64,000 bases of DNA from Thalassia testudinum (Eukaryota > Streptophyta > Magnoliopsida > Alismatales > Hydrocharitaceae): the NCBI GenBank assembly GCA_037157565.1, contig JAZHRO010000036.1:20014501-20078500 (forward strand), given 5' to 3'. This document shows positions 1 through 10,672 of this stretch, piece after piece. A program made the translations under genes and the position numbers. Each line of letters begins with the position of its first letter. The first letter of the stretch is position 1. The notes under the pieces were generated by a model. The model was not told the origin of the DNA, did not search any database, and worked only from the letters and a program-made list of their open reading frames with translations.

Positions 1-1480
1 CATGGATAAGAGAAACACTGGAATAGTGAAAAGCACAGAATTCAAAAGGACCAATCTACCACCTTTCGAAAGGAACTTCTTGCTCCACCCAAAAAGCTAA
101 GCCAAGAGCTTCTCAAGCAAATCGGTCTAGTTTGCATTCTTCATCCCCTTTGTCCTAAGGGGTAACCCCGAGTAACGGAGTGGGAGATTGACCATAGGAG
201 TGTCCAACCTCATCGACAAACTTAACTACATCTCATCATCCAATCCCAAACACACCAAGGAAGACTTTTCCCCATTAATCTTCAAGCCCAAGATCTCACC
301 AAAAATGTTGACCAGCTGATGAAGCACACTCACCTAGTCAACCCCACCATCAAAAAAAGGATAGTGCCATTCGTAAACTAAAGGATAGGAGACAGAGCAT
401 GCTAAGAGGACCATAGAGAATAGCCATGAATCAAACCGCCCTCAAAAGCTCTAAAAGTCAGCCTCCCCCACGTATCAACATCAAGAATAAAAAGTAAAGG
501 GGCCACTGGGCACCCTTGCCATACCCACTTCTATGACTGAATCCACTGGCTAGTCGATCCCCCATTGACCAAGGGAGAGAAAGAAGAGGTAGTGATACAT
601 AGTTTCATCCATTGGACCCACATCTCTGAGAAACCCCTCCATCGTAGCACCTCCCTAAGGCCACAACAATGAATCATAAGCTTTAGAAAAGTCAACTTTC
701 TAAAGAAAAGCCTTACACTTCATCTGCGTCCAGCCAAAAACCATTCTTTGGGCTAAAATAAAAGATTCCTGAAGCAAGAACCCCCTCATAAAAGCGAACT
801 TAACTGGGCTAACAAGCACCCCCAAAACCTCCCTCAATCGGCTTGCCATAATCTTCCCCACCAGCAAATAGGAGTTGGAAAGTGCTGTGGGCTAAAAATC
901 CCCCAAGTGATCCGTACCCTGCTTCTTAAGTAACAAGAAATGAAAATATCGATTTAGCCTTTCAAAGCCAAAGTTACCTTCCCTGAACTCCATGAGTGCC
1001 GCCATGACATCTATCTAGAGAAGCTCCCAAAACTCCACAAAAGAAAGACCCTAGAACCCTTCCAGACCAGGTGAACCCTCCACCTTGAGCCCTCTAAGGA
1101 CCCCCAAGGCCTCCTCTTCTAATAAAGGTCTAACCAAGACCACAACCTACTCCTCCAGAGGTCGTGGCATACTCGAGGAAGCCAACCGCCAACACCCCCT
1201 CTACTCAGCTCTAGTCATTTGTTGAAAGTAGGAATTCACCATCCTACGAAAATTATTAGGATCTTCAACAAACAGGTCACCCTCCCTCAAGGAGGAGATG
1301 AGGTTGACTGTTCTCCTAGCACTTACAGAGGCATGGAAGAATCTCGTATTCACGTCACCCTTCTTGAACCACAGCTGCCTCAACTTCTCCCTCCAATCAA
1401 TCTCCCTTTTAAGGTCTTCAGCAACCACCACCCCCTAACAAGCCTTTCTCTCCTCCACCTCAACGGTAGTAAGGGGGTTG
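1..1480 (-). pseudogene. LINE reverse transcriptase fragment, first copy (runs off left edge)
   Basis: Read on the minus strand, this is the middle of a plant L1-type LINE ORF2, which encodes endonuclease and reverse transcriptase for target-primed copying. From high to low coordinate I see the linker before RT (1431-1201, with LRQLWFKKGDVNTRFFH), NFGFERLNRYFHFLLLKK near 975-922, the RT block KVDFSKAYDS near 700-668, QGCPVAPLLFIL near 520-485, and the thumb block FLSKGGRLVLLNSVL near 80-36. Many stops and frame changes break it, and the usual FADD box is degraded, so it is dead. The 3' end lies beyond base 1. The upper boundary near 1480 is where protein similarity switches to the plus strand and is accurate only to about 20 bases. 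The family is clear from the order of the RT blocks. Confidence 0.8.
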
Positions 1481-2457
1481 ATTTCGACAGATGCCCAGTT
1501 GTTACTCTCCCTATTTGGTATCTTGGCCTACCACTGCAAGCTAAGAAGATGAAGAGAAAAGAGTAGACCCAACTCTTTGAGAAGATAGCCTTGAAAATGG
1601 AGGGTTGGTGTAGCAAATTTTTATCCAAAGGTGGTAGGCTGATATTGTTGAATTCAGTGTTGTCAGTTATTCCTATTTTTTATCTATGTTTAGGCCTCCT
1701 AGATCAGTTTTGAAGAAAATTGATGTTATGTGCGAGATATTTTTTTGGATGGGCCCCGTACATTATGGAAGATTTATGCAGCCAGTTAAATGGAAAACCA
1801 TTTGTTCTCCAAAGAAGAAGGGAGGTTTAGGAGTAAGATCCCTTAAAGACTTTGGGGATTCCTACCTATTGAAGTGGGGAGTCATTATTCTATGGGGGGA
1901 TGAAGGCATGTGGCAAACTATTATTAGAGACTCCTTTGGGGGTACAGGTGGCATGATGGTAGATGTGGTGCACTCGGAGTCAGCTTCCCCATTCTGGGAT
2001 TCTATCTCTAAGACTCCATTGGAGCATTGGGATCTCTTCAAGCTGGTACTTTGTTGTGGGGAACAGCTACATTTCTAGGAGGATGACTAGAGTGGTTTGG
2101 GTCACCTTGTTGACTCCTTCCCATGTGTGTATGAGGCTTCTTTGATGAAGTAGGCTTCTATGGTTGATATGTGTCATCCTGAGGATGAAGAGTGGAAGAT
2201 CCCTTCTTCTATTGATAGCCGTGTCACTAGAACTGGCGAGGAGGTAGGCTCTATGCATTTGGCCTTGGCTGCATTTAGACCAAGAGAAGGACAGGATGTG
2301 TTTGCGTGGAAGAAGGGAGTCTATGCCCTTAGCAGCACTTAAGAGATCCTGTTAGATGGGCAAGACAATGATGATTATCATCGTGTATATTCCCACCTTT
2401 GGAGATTAAAGATCCCATTGAAGGTTCAAATTTTTCTTTGGTTGGCCAGATGTGGAG
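1481..2457 (+). pseudogene. LINE reverse transcriptase C-terminal part, second copy
   Basis: The plus strand encodes the end of a LINE RT: LPIWYLGLPLQAKKMKRK at about 1515, FLSKGGRLILLNSVLS near 1617-1665, then a cysteine-poor region leading to LWRLKIPLKVQIFLWLARCG at the right end, which is the start of the zf-RVT region. Frame changes and stops interrupt it, for example TAG at 1564. It repeats the thumb block already present on the minus strand at 36-80, so it is a second, 5'-truncated LINE copy rather than an inverted half of the first. It is cut at 2457 by solo LTR F and resumes at 6527. Left boundary about 1480 is approximate. Confidence 0.78.
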
Positions 2458-3514
2458 TGATAAGTATTCATTGATTCATGATGAAATGCCTACTTATGTC
2501 AGTTCCCAAGTTTAACATTGCATTTAGCATTGTGAATAATGCATAAAATTCACCATGTTGCATTTAAATTGACTTATATATATTGTATATTAATTCACGT
2601 ATTTCTATGGCTAGGGAATAGGGTGATATACTTCAGAGCTCCAGATGAAGAATCCGATCATATAAATGGATTCAGATCGACGATCGTAGCCCAACGGTCC
2701 GAAAATTGATCCAATCTGATATTCGTAGCACTTTCAACGAGCATTTGAAGATGGACGACCTAGATAATGCACATGGCATCATCCAAACCAACCAAGGACT
2801 ACTGCAAATACCCCACCCCCATTAGCTCGCCCTCGCATCTCAGCCGTTGTATCAAGACCCAACGGCTGGGATGCATCCGCACACTCAGCAATGAATTCCC
2901 TCCATGCGACAATCTACGACTACAACGTGGCGGAAAGTGCCCTCAATCCGCAAACGGCCGGCTCCCGATCGAAGCCCCACATGCAAATTTAATCTGCCGA
3001 AGCGCATGCGGGTGAAATTCAGCAATCGATGAGTGATCGAGCGACAAAGGAAGCAGCTATGTGGTGCCCTCCGATGCGCACGATTCACACATGTGAGATC
3101 CAGTGCGTGAGTAGATGCACGATCGTATGCAATTGCAAACGAATTACGTGAGCAGATGCGCAAGCAGATGCGATGGGGGGTGTGATTCTTAAGCCGTCTG
3201 ATGTGTTCTCTATTGTCTAATTGAACGAGGCATGATCTGGAGCATTGTCTCCCACGCCATCAAAGTCATTTGTCTGTAAGCCTACAGCGGCAATCCACTC
3301 CGGCTCCAGCTAGCGCTAGCAAGTGCCAACTGTGGTGTGCCCCAGCAAGCGCGTGATCGACAGCCAACAATGCATGAACACATTCAACACACACAATTTG
3401 AGGGTCCAGCACGGCACATCTTGATCCCACAGCTCCAACATGGTCCAGCACACACCAGTGTGATCCAGCATGCGAGATGGCCAATTTTGGCCAGCCCTTG
3501 TACCTTCCCATGCC

Positions 3515-3522
3515 TATATAAA
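3515..3522 (+). promoter_or_regulatory. TATA box of LTR F
   Basis: TATATAAA followed by GCCCTGCACAC, about 1.06 kb into the LTR. Transcription would start near 3545. This leaves about 3 kb between promoter and LTR end, an unusually long transcribed R-U5. Confidence 0.6.
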
Positions 3523-4360
3523 GCCCTGCACACACCCCCTTTATCATTCATCTCTACCTAGCTATTCCTTACCTACCAAAGAGCTCCAAGAAGCCTCCTA
3601 AGCTCCCAAGAGCTCATTCCCAAGCTCTAAGGCCTCTTATTAGTGTAATACTCCCCTACTCCCCTAAATATTCAACCTTACCCTCACCCCCTTCATAGGA
3701 GACCATCGAGCCGTCCTCTCACCCTCATTTAGGTAGAATATCACCTCCACCTCCTCATCTCCACTCTTATAGCTTGGTCAAGTGGTCCTTTATTCAGATT
3801 CCTCCTACACCTCATCCCCGACGTCCAACACCTCACCTCCTCCATCCAAGCCGTCACCAAGCACCATCATCTCGCCAAACATTCACTTTGGGTGATTTCC
3901 TCTCACCTTTTGATTGCGTAGCAATCATAGGTCTTAAATGACCTAAATTAAGTTATAACTTAGCATAACTTAGTATAATCCATGCATACATGAGCATACT
4001 TTGCATCTTTCTTGCTTTATTTTAGCTATGCATCAAATAATGTTATAATGTGCTGATTAAGTGCATTATTTGGATTGTAGGCAATAAGAAGCTCAGGAGA
4101 TAGCCTGAAGTTGGATCTAAGGCAGGGAAGAAGCTAGAGCCGTAACAAAGCTAGAGCAGAAGCCCTAGAATAAAGAGGAAGAAATAATGTAGGGAGAGGT
4201 ATGGTACTCCACTAAGTAGAATTTTAATGTAGGAGTTGAATTATGAAGAACATAGGACTTTTCCTAGCCTTAGGATAGCCCAAGAGACCCTCCTAAATCC
4301 TAACCACCCTTAGATTAGGTCACTTCAGCCTAGGATACCTCAAAACCCTAGTTCCAACCC

Positions 4361-4600
4361 TTATCTAGACATCCAGATAAGTTATTGGACGTCTAGAACC
4401 CTCAGGCACAACCTGTAGACCTAGAACAAAAGTTTGCAGTGTTATTGGACATCTAGACAAAGTGTCAGACGTCCAATTTCTACAAAATTCCAAGACAGAA
4501 CCTTGAATCCACCCTGACATCTGATTAGATGCCCAGACAAGAGGTCTAGACTTCTGATTTGTGAGTAGAAGTCATCTAACACTCTAATTGGATGTTTGGA
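4361..4600. repeat. Cluster of GACGTC / TCTAGAC / CCAATT motifs in LTR F
   Basis: About eight variants of one motif occur in both orientations in 240 bases: TTATCTAGACATCCAGATAA (4361-4380, itself an inverted repeat), TTATTGGACGTCTAGA (4382), TTATTGGACATCTAGAC (4442), CAGACGTCCAATTT (4467), and looser copies to 4600. A second cluster with the same wording lies at 46733-46910 in LTR G. ACGT cores are bZIP-type binding sites in plants; a regulatory role here is inference. Confidence 0.55.
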
Positions 4601-5826
4601 ACCCCTCTCCAGTCCCTATTTTTGAAATCAAGCTTGGATCTTGATTTCCTAAGCCCCTAAACCCAATTCTACACCTTAGGGAACCTAAATTAAGGTGCCC
4701 TAAGCCTAGTACACCACCCTCAGACCCTCCTAAGAACCTAATTAGGTTCTCACTAAGCCCAATTGACTTGGATCAAGTCAATCACACTTCACCTAATTAA
4801 TTGGACTCATAGAGCCCAATTGAGCCCAGATCTCAACTAGCAAAAGTCCAATTGGACGTAGTGAGAGTCCAACTGACTTAGGCCTAACCTAATTGGGTAT
4901 CTTTTCTTCCAATTAGACACACATCCACCTATTTAAACTTGTGATAAGTCTAGTTGCACATTCACTTTAGTATTAGGGTTTATAACCGTAATTCTAGGAG
5001 CCTACCTAAACCTAACCACCTAGACCACCTAACCACACCCACATAGTCACGCACACGCATCCACATCCACACACACACTTAGCCACCACCTCTAGAGTTC
5101 TCTAGAGGCTTCCAAAGGTGGTGCAACCTTGAAGACAAAAAATAGTCTTCAAGGAGTCCACAACATACCTCCTTAGAAAGTGGATCTAAGGAGACCCACT
5201 CTACATCTCTCTAGCCACCACCTAAGACCACTTCTAAAGAATCTATAATTCTCTAGAGGGCCACTCCCATAGTCGCCCAAGAGTCTATAAATGACCCTCT
5301 TGGATGACCATGCACCCCATCTAACCTTAGCTCCATTCCATGTGCACCTCCATCCACGATCTCCATCGCCATGACCACTCCCACCTCCATGCCTAAGGCT
5401 AGAGAAAGCTCTCCACCACCTCTCCAAGCACCAGCCTACCCACAATTGGCCGCTCCTCTTTCTCCTTCCTACCACCTCAAGCTCCACAGGCCTTTGGAGA
5501 CTACCTCCATTACCCTGATTTCCCATAGATAAATGTTTTTCATAGTTTAATTTCTTCATTGAATTTACTGCTTAGTAGTGTAGTCATCCTCTACCTGAAT
5601 GATTTATGTGTAATCTCCCGTAGATACACCCATGCACCCATTTTCTGCTAGCTAGAATCTTCGCTTTAATCATTCATGTACAAGCTTTCCTCGAAAATCA
5701 ATTGTAATGACAATATTTGTGAATGAATGAAATCATTTTGTCTATCTCCACTGTGATCATGAGTTGCCTAATTTGATTGCCTATTACATTGCAACAAGTT
5801 GTCAGTTCCTAAATACATAAATGACC

Positions 5827-5920
5827 TTGCGATTATTAGAATGGTGCGTACTAACACCATTCTATTAATAACCATCGCGAAGTTAGAATGGTGCGTACTA
5901 ACATCCACACATTAACCTTC
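5827..5920. repeat. Stem-loop plus direct repeat in LTR F
   Basis: TTATTAGAATGGTG (from about 5836) pairs with CACCATTCTATTAATAA (from about 5855), with a three-base bulge. The unit TTAGAATGGTGCGTACTAAC occurs at about 5838 and again at about 5884, a direct repeat with a period near 45 bases. CGAT/ATCG extends the stem outward. Confidence 0.55.
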
Positions 5921-6526
5921 ATTATTTACTTGACACACGCACATGTAGTTAGGGTCAACAACGTGACTAGGAAGATGTATATTCACAGGCTTGAAACTGG
6001 CGTACAATTATAAGCAAGCAGGAAAAAGATCAAATCAATTTCGCTTTTCTAAACGCCTCCCTGAGATCGACCGAGACTCATAGTCCCATTAACTAAAATG
6101 TTTTGTTGAGTTGTATTTCTCACTATACTACGATGCTCTTTCCTATCAACTACACGATCTACAACCGCAACACCTTCATCTGTTTTATTTTGCTTAGCTT
6201 AGCTAATTGTAATAAAGATCACTTTATCTCAATATATCAATTTTGTTTCATCTCTCTACTCTCTTTTTATTTATTTTTGCAAGTAGATTAGCTTAGTTAG
6301 TTCCTTGTTATCATACTCATAACAAACCAAAAAAATCATAAAGACCAAAAAATACAAAAAAGAAACAAAATGAAATGCGGATTTCAAAGAATCAAACGTC
6401 ACCTCCTTTTGTTCGACCCAAGGCTCACCTTGAGCTTTGGCAAAATTTATTTGGTAGTGATATTTTGCGACTATGACGATGGGTTCTCCAAAACCCTAAT
6501 TTTTCTCGCAAATTTTATGCTGGCCA

Positions 6527-6942
6527 TGGAGGTTTGGTCACTGGGTCATTCAAGAGGAGGATACTTGGGGCATACATCACACCTTGCCCTCTTTGCAACT
6601 TCAAGGAGGATGATGCCAGACATCTTTTCAATATGTCCCTGATGACTAATGAGGTGTGGCACAGGTTTTGTTCCTTTCCCCTTTCTGAGTAAGAGATGCT
6701 GTGGACCCATTTTATGTCCAGTGGCAAGCCACGTGTGACCATGGCTGTGATTTTATGGGTGGTTTGGTGGGCTGGAATGATGTAACCTTCAATGGGGGTA
6801 ATGTTTAGGTGGAGAACATCTGTGGGGATGTAGTGTTGAGTGCTAAGTTATGGTGTGAAAATTTGTAATTTCTTTTTAATAATATATTTGGATGACTACT
6901 ATGAATGGTAGTAGTCCTTTCTCTTTGTCAAAAAGGGGTGTG
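6527..6942 (+). pseudogene. LINE 3' end (zinc-knuckle region and tail), second copy resumed
   Basis: Continues the LINE cut at 2457. The frame gives GGLVTGSFKRRILGA then CPLCNFKEDDARHLFNMS near 6583-6640, a degraded zf-RVT motif (C-P-L-C ... D-A-R-H-L-F). After several stops the similarity fades into a 3' UTR ending in GTAGTAGTCCTTTCTCTTTGTCAAAAAGG near 6942. The short A-run is the remnant of the LINE poly-A tail. Join position is fixed by the TGGAG duplication. The 3' end is approximate. Confidence 0.75.
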
Positions 6943-7191
6943 ACTTCCTCCTTGGTGTCGAGACAGTGCCCTCTATCTAAAGCCTCCTCCTCATCTTCTC
7001 CCTCTCCTCTCTCACCCTCTTTTTGTAATAAAGGATAAATAGATAGAGCATCTTAAACTTGACAGTTAAGGACCTAATAGTTGACCCCTCATTCCAAAAT
7101 CCTTTCCATCAAGAAGACACTAGGTCCTTAAGACCGTCCTTATGAAGCTAAAACTTCTAGAACTTGAAATAAGAGGAGACTGCCAACTCGT
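6943..7191. other. Unassigned spacer between LINE tail and element A
   Basis: CT-rich then AT-rich sequence without coding signal. It may be more of the first LINE copy (minus strand) or its flank, but I see no diagnostic motif. The last five bases CTCGT are the left flank of element A. Confidence 0.4.
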
Positions 7192-9660
7192 TGATGGTAA
7201 CACCATCATTTGTCAAAACTAATTGAAATTACTCATAACCAAGTGTTAAATTTTCCTTAACAATTGTCTGAGGATCGTAATTCTATACGAACTGAGTTGA
7301 GAACAAGATAGGAAAATCGGGTTAATTCTATTATTTTATCATCCCATCATTAATGTAGATTAACCAAGGGATTAATCAAGGGTAATTTAAGGTTAAATGA
7401 ACTTTAAATACCAAAAAGTGGGCCCACATTGACTGAATCAAGGTTCCACGCATTTCGAGGATTAAAATATTACTAAAAGCACTAATTATCAGCCTCACTC
7501 AAATTGAAGGGGTTTTGGTCAAGATAAATTCAATCTAAACCTCCTAAAATTCATTGAAAAATATTCTAAGAGTCTTGGTACCTTCACTTGGACCATCTGA
7601 ACCCATTTTGACCGAAAATAGAGATTTACCTTGATTTGGGCTTCTATGCAATTTACCCACTCAAACGTGGTTAAAACTCAAATCCAATTTCACCATTAGA
7701 TTTCTTGGGTCTAAATTAGGTTAACATCAAAATTTGGGTCCAATTAGAGTCTATCTTGACCTAGTTTGCATTTTAGCCGTTAAAATCTCTATTTCTCACA
7801 TCTACACCCCTATGTTTCATATTTTCTTACATCTAAGCGTATAACTTCTTCGTCTTCTTCACAAAAGGCCCCCTGTTGCCTGCAACTCCTATTATAGTGG
7901 TCAAACACATACAACAACCTTTAACCATGGATTACTCCTCCCAATCAAGACCAAATCCCTCCAAATTTGGAGGGATTAGTCAGGAAGAGATCCCCTTCCA
8001 TCTGAAATAGATCCCAAGTCCTAACTAGAAGGGGAATGCTTAGGAGAACTTGAGATTTTATGGGAATTTTAGTTGCCAAATCAACGAGGAATCTCGCGAA
8101 ATTTGAGCAATTGAAGGCCTCAATCACCTCTATTTAAGCTCTACATCATTTCTCCGACTTCCTTAGTCATGAATTATCCAGAAAACCCACTTGTTCCTCA
8201 ACTCTGGCCACCTCCTCACGTACTCTGGCAAGCCCCCTCCAACCTCCTCCTTCGTGCATGCTCACGACCAACTAGCACTGCCAACCTCTTCCTCTCTTCA
8301 TCGAGAACCTTGATGACCAAAGCAAGGATGAACCCAACCTCTTCTTCCTTACTGTTGCCTCACCGTTGACTCCTTCTTCCCCGATAAGCCTCTCACTCTC
8401 TTCCTCTCCTTCTCTAGATTCTTTCTCTACACTTAGTTCTTAAGTTCAACTACTACCAACACCATTCTCCTCTCATCTTCTCCATGGCCAGCGAAACTCT
8501 AGCGAGCTCGGCCAGCCACAACACACCACCAAACAACTCCACAACACCACCACAACCTCTGCCACACCCCCATGAACAAAAGCCCCAACAAACTTGGGTG
8601 CTTTGATTGCTCCACGCCCCCATCGAACAAACCCATTACTACCATTCATCTCCAACCACGACTAACCTCCACACACCTCCAATCACCAAAATACCACTAC
8701 CATCACCTCCCTCGCCTCACGGCGAAGCTCCGAAGCTTTCCAATTTGGGGTTGTAGCCAGTGCTTTGGTTTCTCTGTCTTCGTCAATGACAGCTTTGTCG
8801 TCGTTCATCACCGCTTCCCTCTACTGCCGTATACTATTCTCCGACCTTGTTACCACATCCATCAGGTGTGAAATCGCATCAGGAAGGGCTCCAGGCCCTT
8901 GATTGGGCAATCTAACAACAGCAACAACTTCAATTACAAGGAGCATCAACTTGCGAGAAAGAGCAAAGGCAAAGAAGAAAAGGATGGCTTGATAGTGCCA
9001 CATCGTGGAGCACTAATTCTGAAACATGTTCATAACTATTCACACTCACTACTTGGCTACCCAAGTACACATGGGGTCAGCTCCCTCAAGCATTCCTCAC
9101 CCGCGCTTATGCCCCGTGGGTCTAGTCCCCAATCTGGATCCAATTACCCTATTAAGAAGAGAGAGAAGGAAGAAATTTTTGAGAGAGTGGGGGGGTTTTG
9201 CTCTTAGTAATCATGCCTAAACACTTAGGCAAATTTCAGAGGTTATGGCTTTGATGAGAACTTTGTAGCTATGGAATTAATCAGGTAAGACCTTCTAGTG
9301 GTATGAATTGACCATTTAATTAAGGTGTTTGATGTCCTTTAAGCTTGAGAGGATAGTTTGACTATTAGGTGCAACAATGGTGGTTTCAACCACCATTCTT
9401 TTTTCTCTCTCTCTCTATACGTATATCATTATTATTCTATAACTTTTGGCATATATTAAATATATTTTATTGAGTTTTTTTATTGAAGTTTGTGCTTATT
9501 GTTATACCATTTGATTAGTTGATTGAATTGCAACACTTGATCTCTACGAACGACCTCAGAACTCATGATTTTTTGAGCTTTATAAATTTAAGTGTTGAAT
9601 TGATTTTTGTCATTGTACTATGGCACATTTTTCTAAACTACGATGATTTTTGCTCCAACA
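7192..9660 (+). repeat. Element A, 5' LTR
   Basis: Starts with the 7-bp stem-loop TGATGGT-AAC-ACCATCA and ends GCTCCAACA. A perfect 24-bp palindrome centred on AAATTT lies at 7954-7977 (arms AATCCCTCC and GGAGGGATT). A TATTTAAG TATA-like box is at 8131. The U5 box is present as ATCTCTACGAACGACCTCAGAACTC near 9540, followed by ACTATGGCACATTTTTCTAAACTACGATG. The CT-rich middle (8170-8700) and its open frames look like untranslated leader, with no conserved protein. Confidence 0.85.
7954..7977. repeat. AAATTT-centred palindrome in U3 of A
   Basis: Perfect 24-bp inverted repeat with arms AATCCCTCC / GGAGGGATT. Counterparts: 44923-44946 (right LTR of A, two mismatches), 29365-29388 (B, arms AATCCCAC/GTGGGATT), 31094-31116 (D), 44093-44112 (E, arms CCCTTTC/GAAAGGG), 61231-61282 (I). 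Confidence 0.7.
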
Positions 9661-9663
9661 TTT

Positions 9664-9681
9664 TGGTATCGTTGCCGGGGA
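9664..9681 (+). promoter_or_regulatory. Primer binding site of A (decayed tRNA-Asp type)
   Basis: TGGTATCGTTGCCGGGGA, three bases after the LTR. Compared with the tRNA-Asp complement TGGCGCCGTTGCCGGGGA it differs at three adjacent positions. The first seven bases instead match the initiator-Met primer site TGGTATC. Confidence 0.7.
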
Positions 9682-10672
9682 GCAACACACATTTCGGTGA
9701 CTAATCATACTTTCTAATTGATTCTAACTTGCTATATCTACTTTGTAGTGTTGTTTCAGGTGAATCTGAAGATCGACCGCTACAGTAAGGACACCAAGGG
9801 TAGGTAACCACATTTCCTTCTTTGAGCCCCTTCTCTCTTGGAAAGATTGAAAAAGAAATCACTCAAGACCAACTTGCCTTATTTACTTAGTAGTCATTCA
9901 AGTTTCTTGATTTGGTTTGATTGATTTGACTAGAGGCCCCCATCCTAATACTTGCACCTATTAGGGATATAAGGTCCCTTGGGCTATTCACCTTCTTGAT
10001 TGAACCCAGGGTACCATCTTTGGAAAAATTGGACTTGGAGATATAGCAATCTAAGGTTTCCACATTAAGGTTTCCAGGACTAGTACACACTTGCCTATTT
10101 AAAGAGGAAAAATATTCCCGCATTGTGTGCTACCCAAGCCCTTGTTTGAATTGATCTAATCAAGTGAAACCTAAAATCAAGTTCTATAATCACTTGGGTC
10201 ATTAAAATTTAGGACTTAATGACCTGTTTATGGACTAATTCAGGGTGATTTGGGTTCTTGACCCAAACCTCATCCTCAACTTTAGGACAAGTTAGGTGAA
10301 GTTGGTTCACCTTGTGAATCAACCAACCTCCAAATTAGGCCACAAATCAAATAACTTCAAATTCAAGTGAAATTCAAGGCACAAGCAGGATTAAAACTGG
10401 TAGACTTAGGATTCAAGCTCACACATTCAAGTCTACTTGAAATCGCGATGACAAGGAAGGTCGGGTGTGGGAAACCTTGTAACCAGTGGGGACGCTCTAC
10501 CATGTAGGGGTCTTTGTAGGACTCTCCCTTCTTAGCTACCTAAGTAATTCTCGGGTGTGTGAGTTTATGATCCAGAGGTCCATCTACCTTGAACTAACAT
10601 AGTCACCTAGCCTTGTTGGATGCCTCGATTGGGTCTAATACACATTCTGTCCCTCATCTAATTCCATAGTGC
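9682..10672 (+). other. Element A 5' leader with a conserved block
   Basis: Non-coding leader of about 1 kb. The block 10421-10556 (GACAAGGAAGGTCGGGTGTG, GGGGACGCTCTACC, TAGGGGTCTTTGTAGGACTC) is closely matched at 15321-15450 in element C, at the same distance (about 230-250 bases) before the gag start. This is where a packaging or dimer signal would be expected; that role is inference. The gag ATG is preceded by a pyrimidine run and AG, as in C, so a splice acceptor is possible. Confidence 0.6.

Larger units (their letters stand above)
2458..6526 (+). mobile_element. Solo LTR F, 4.07 kb, plus orientation
   Basis: Begins TGATAAGTATTC and ends GCTGGCCA. It is flanked by an exact 5-bp duplication TGGAG (2453-2457 and 6527-6531), and removing it rejoins the LINE zf-RVT reading frame. 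It holds no primer site, gag or pol, so it is a single LTR left by recombination between LTRs. Internal marks: TATATAAA at 3515, a 7-bp stem-loop TGATTGC/GCAATCA at 3911-3927, an array of GACGTC-like motifs (4361-4600), and the U5 box CTCCCTGAGATCGACC near 6057-6072 followed by CACTATACTACGAT at 6121. The same family recurs, truncated, at 46286-48026. More than 4 kb is long for an LTR. Confidence 0.85.

Noticed and set aside
1..2457. One LINE with a twin-primed 5' inversion
   Set aside because: Both strands encode the same thumb block, so two copies are needed.
2458..6526. F as a complete small LTR element
   Set aside because: No internal LTR copy, primer site after an LTR end, or polypurine tract; the whole segment aligns as one LTR with G (46286-48026).
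6370..6642. 90-codon frame next to the LINE join
   Set aside because: It crosses the F/LINE boundary at 6526 and is out of phase with the LINE protein.
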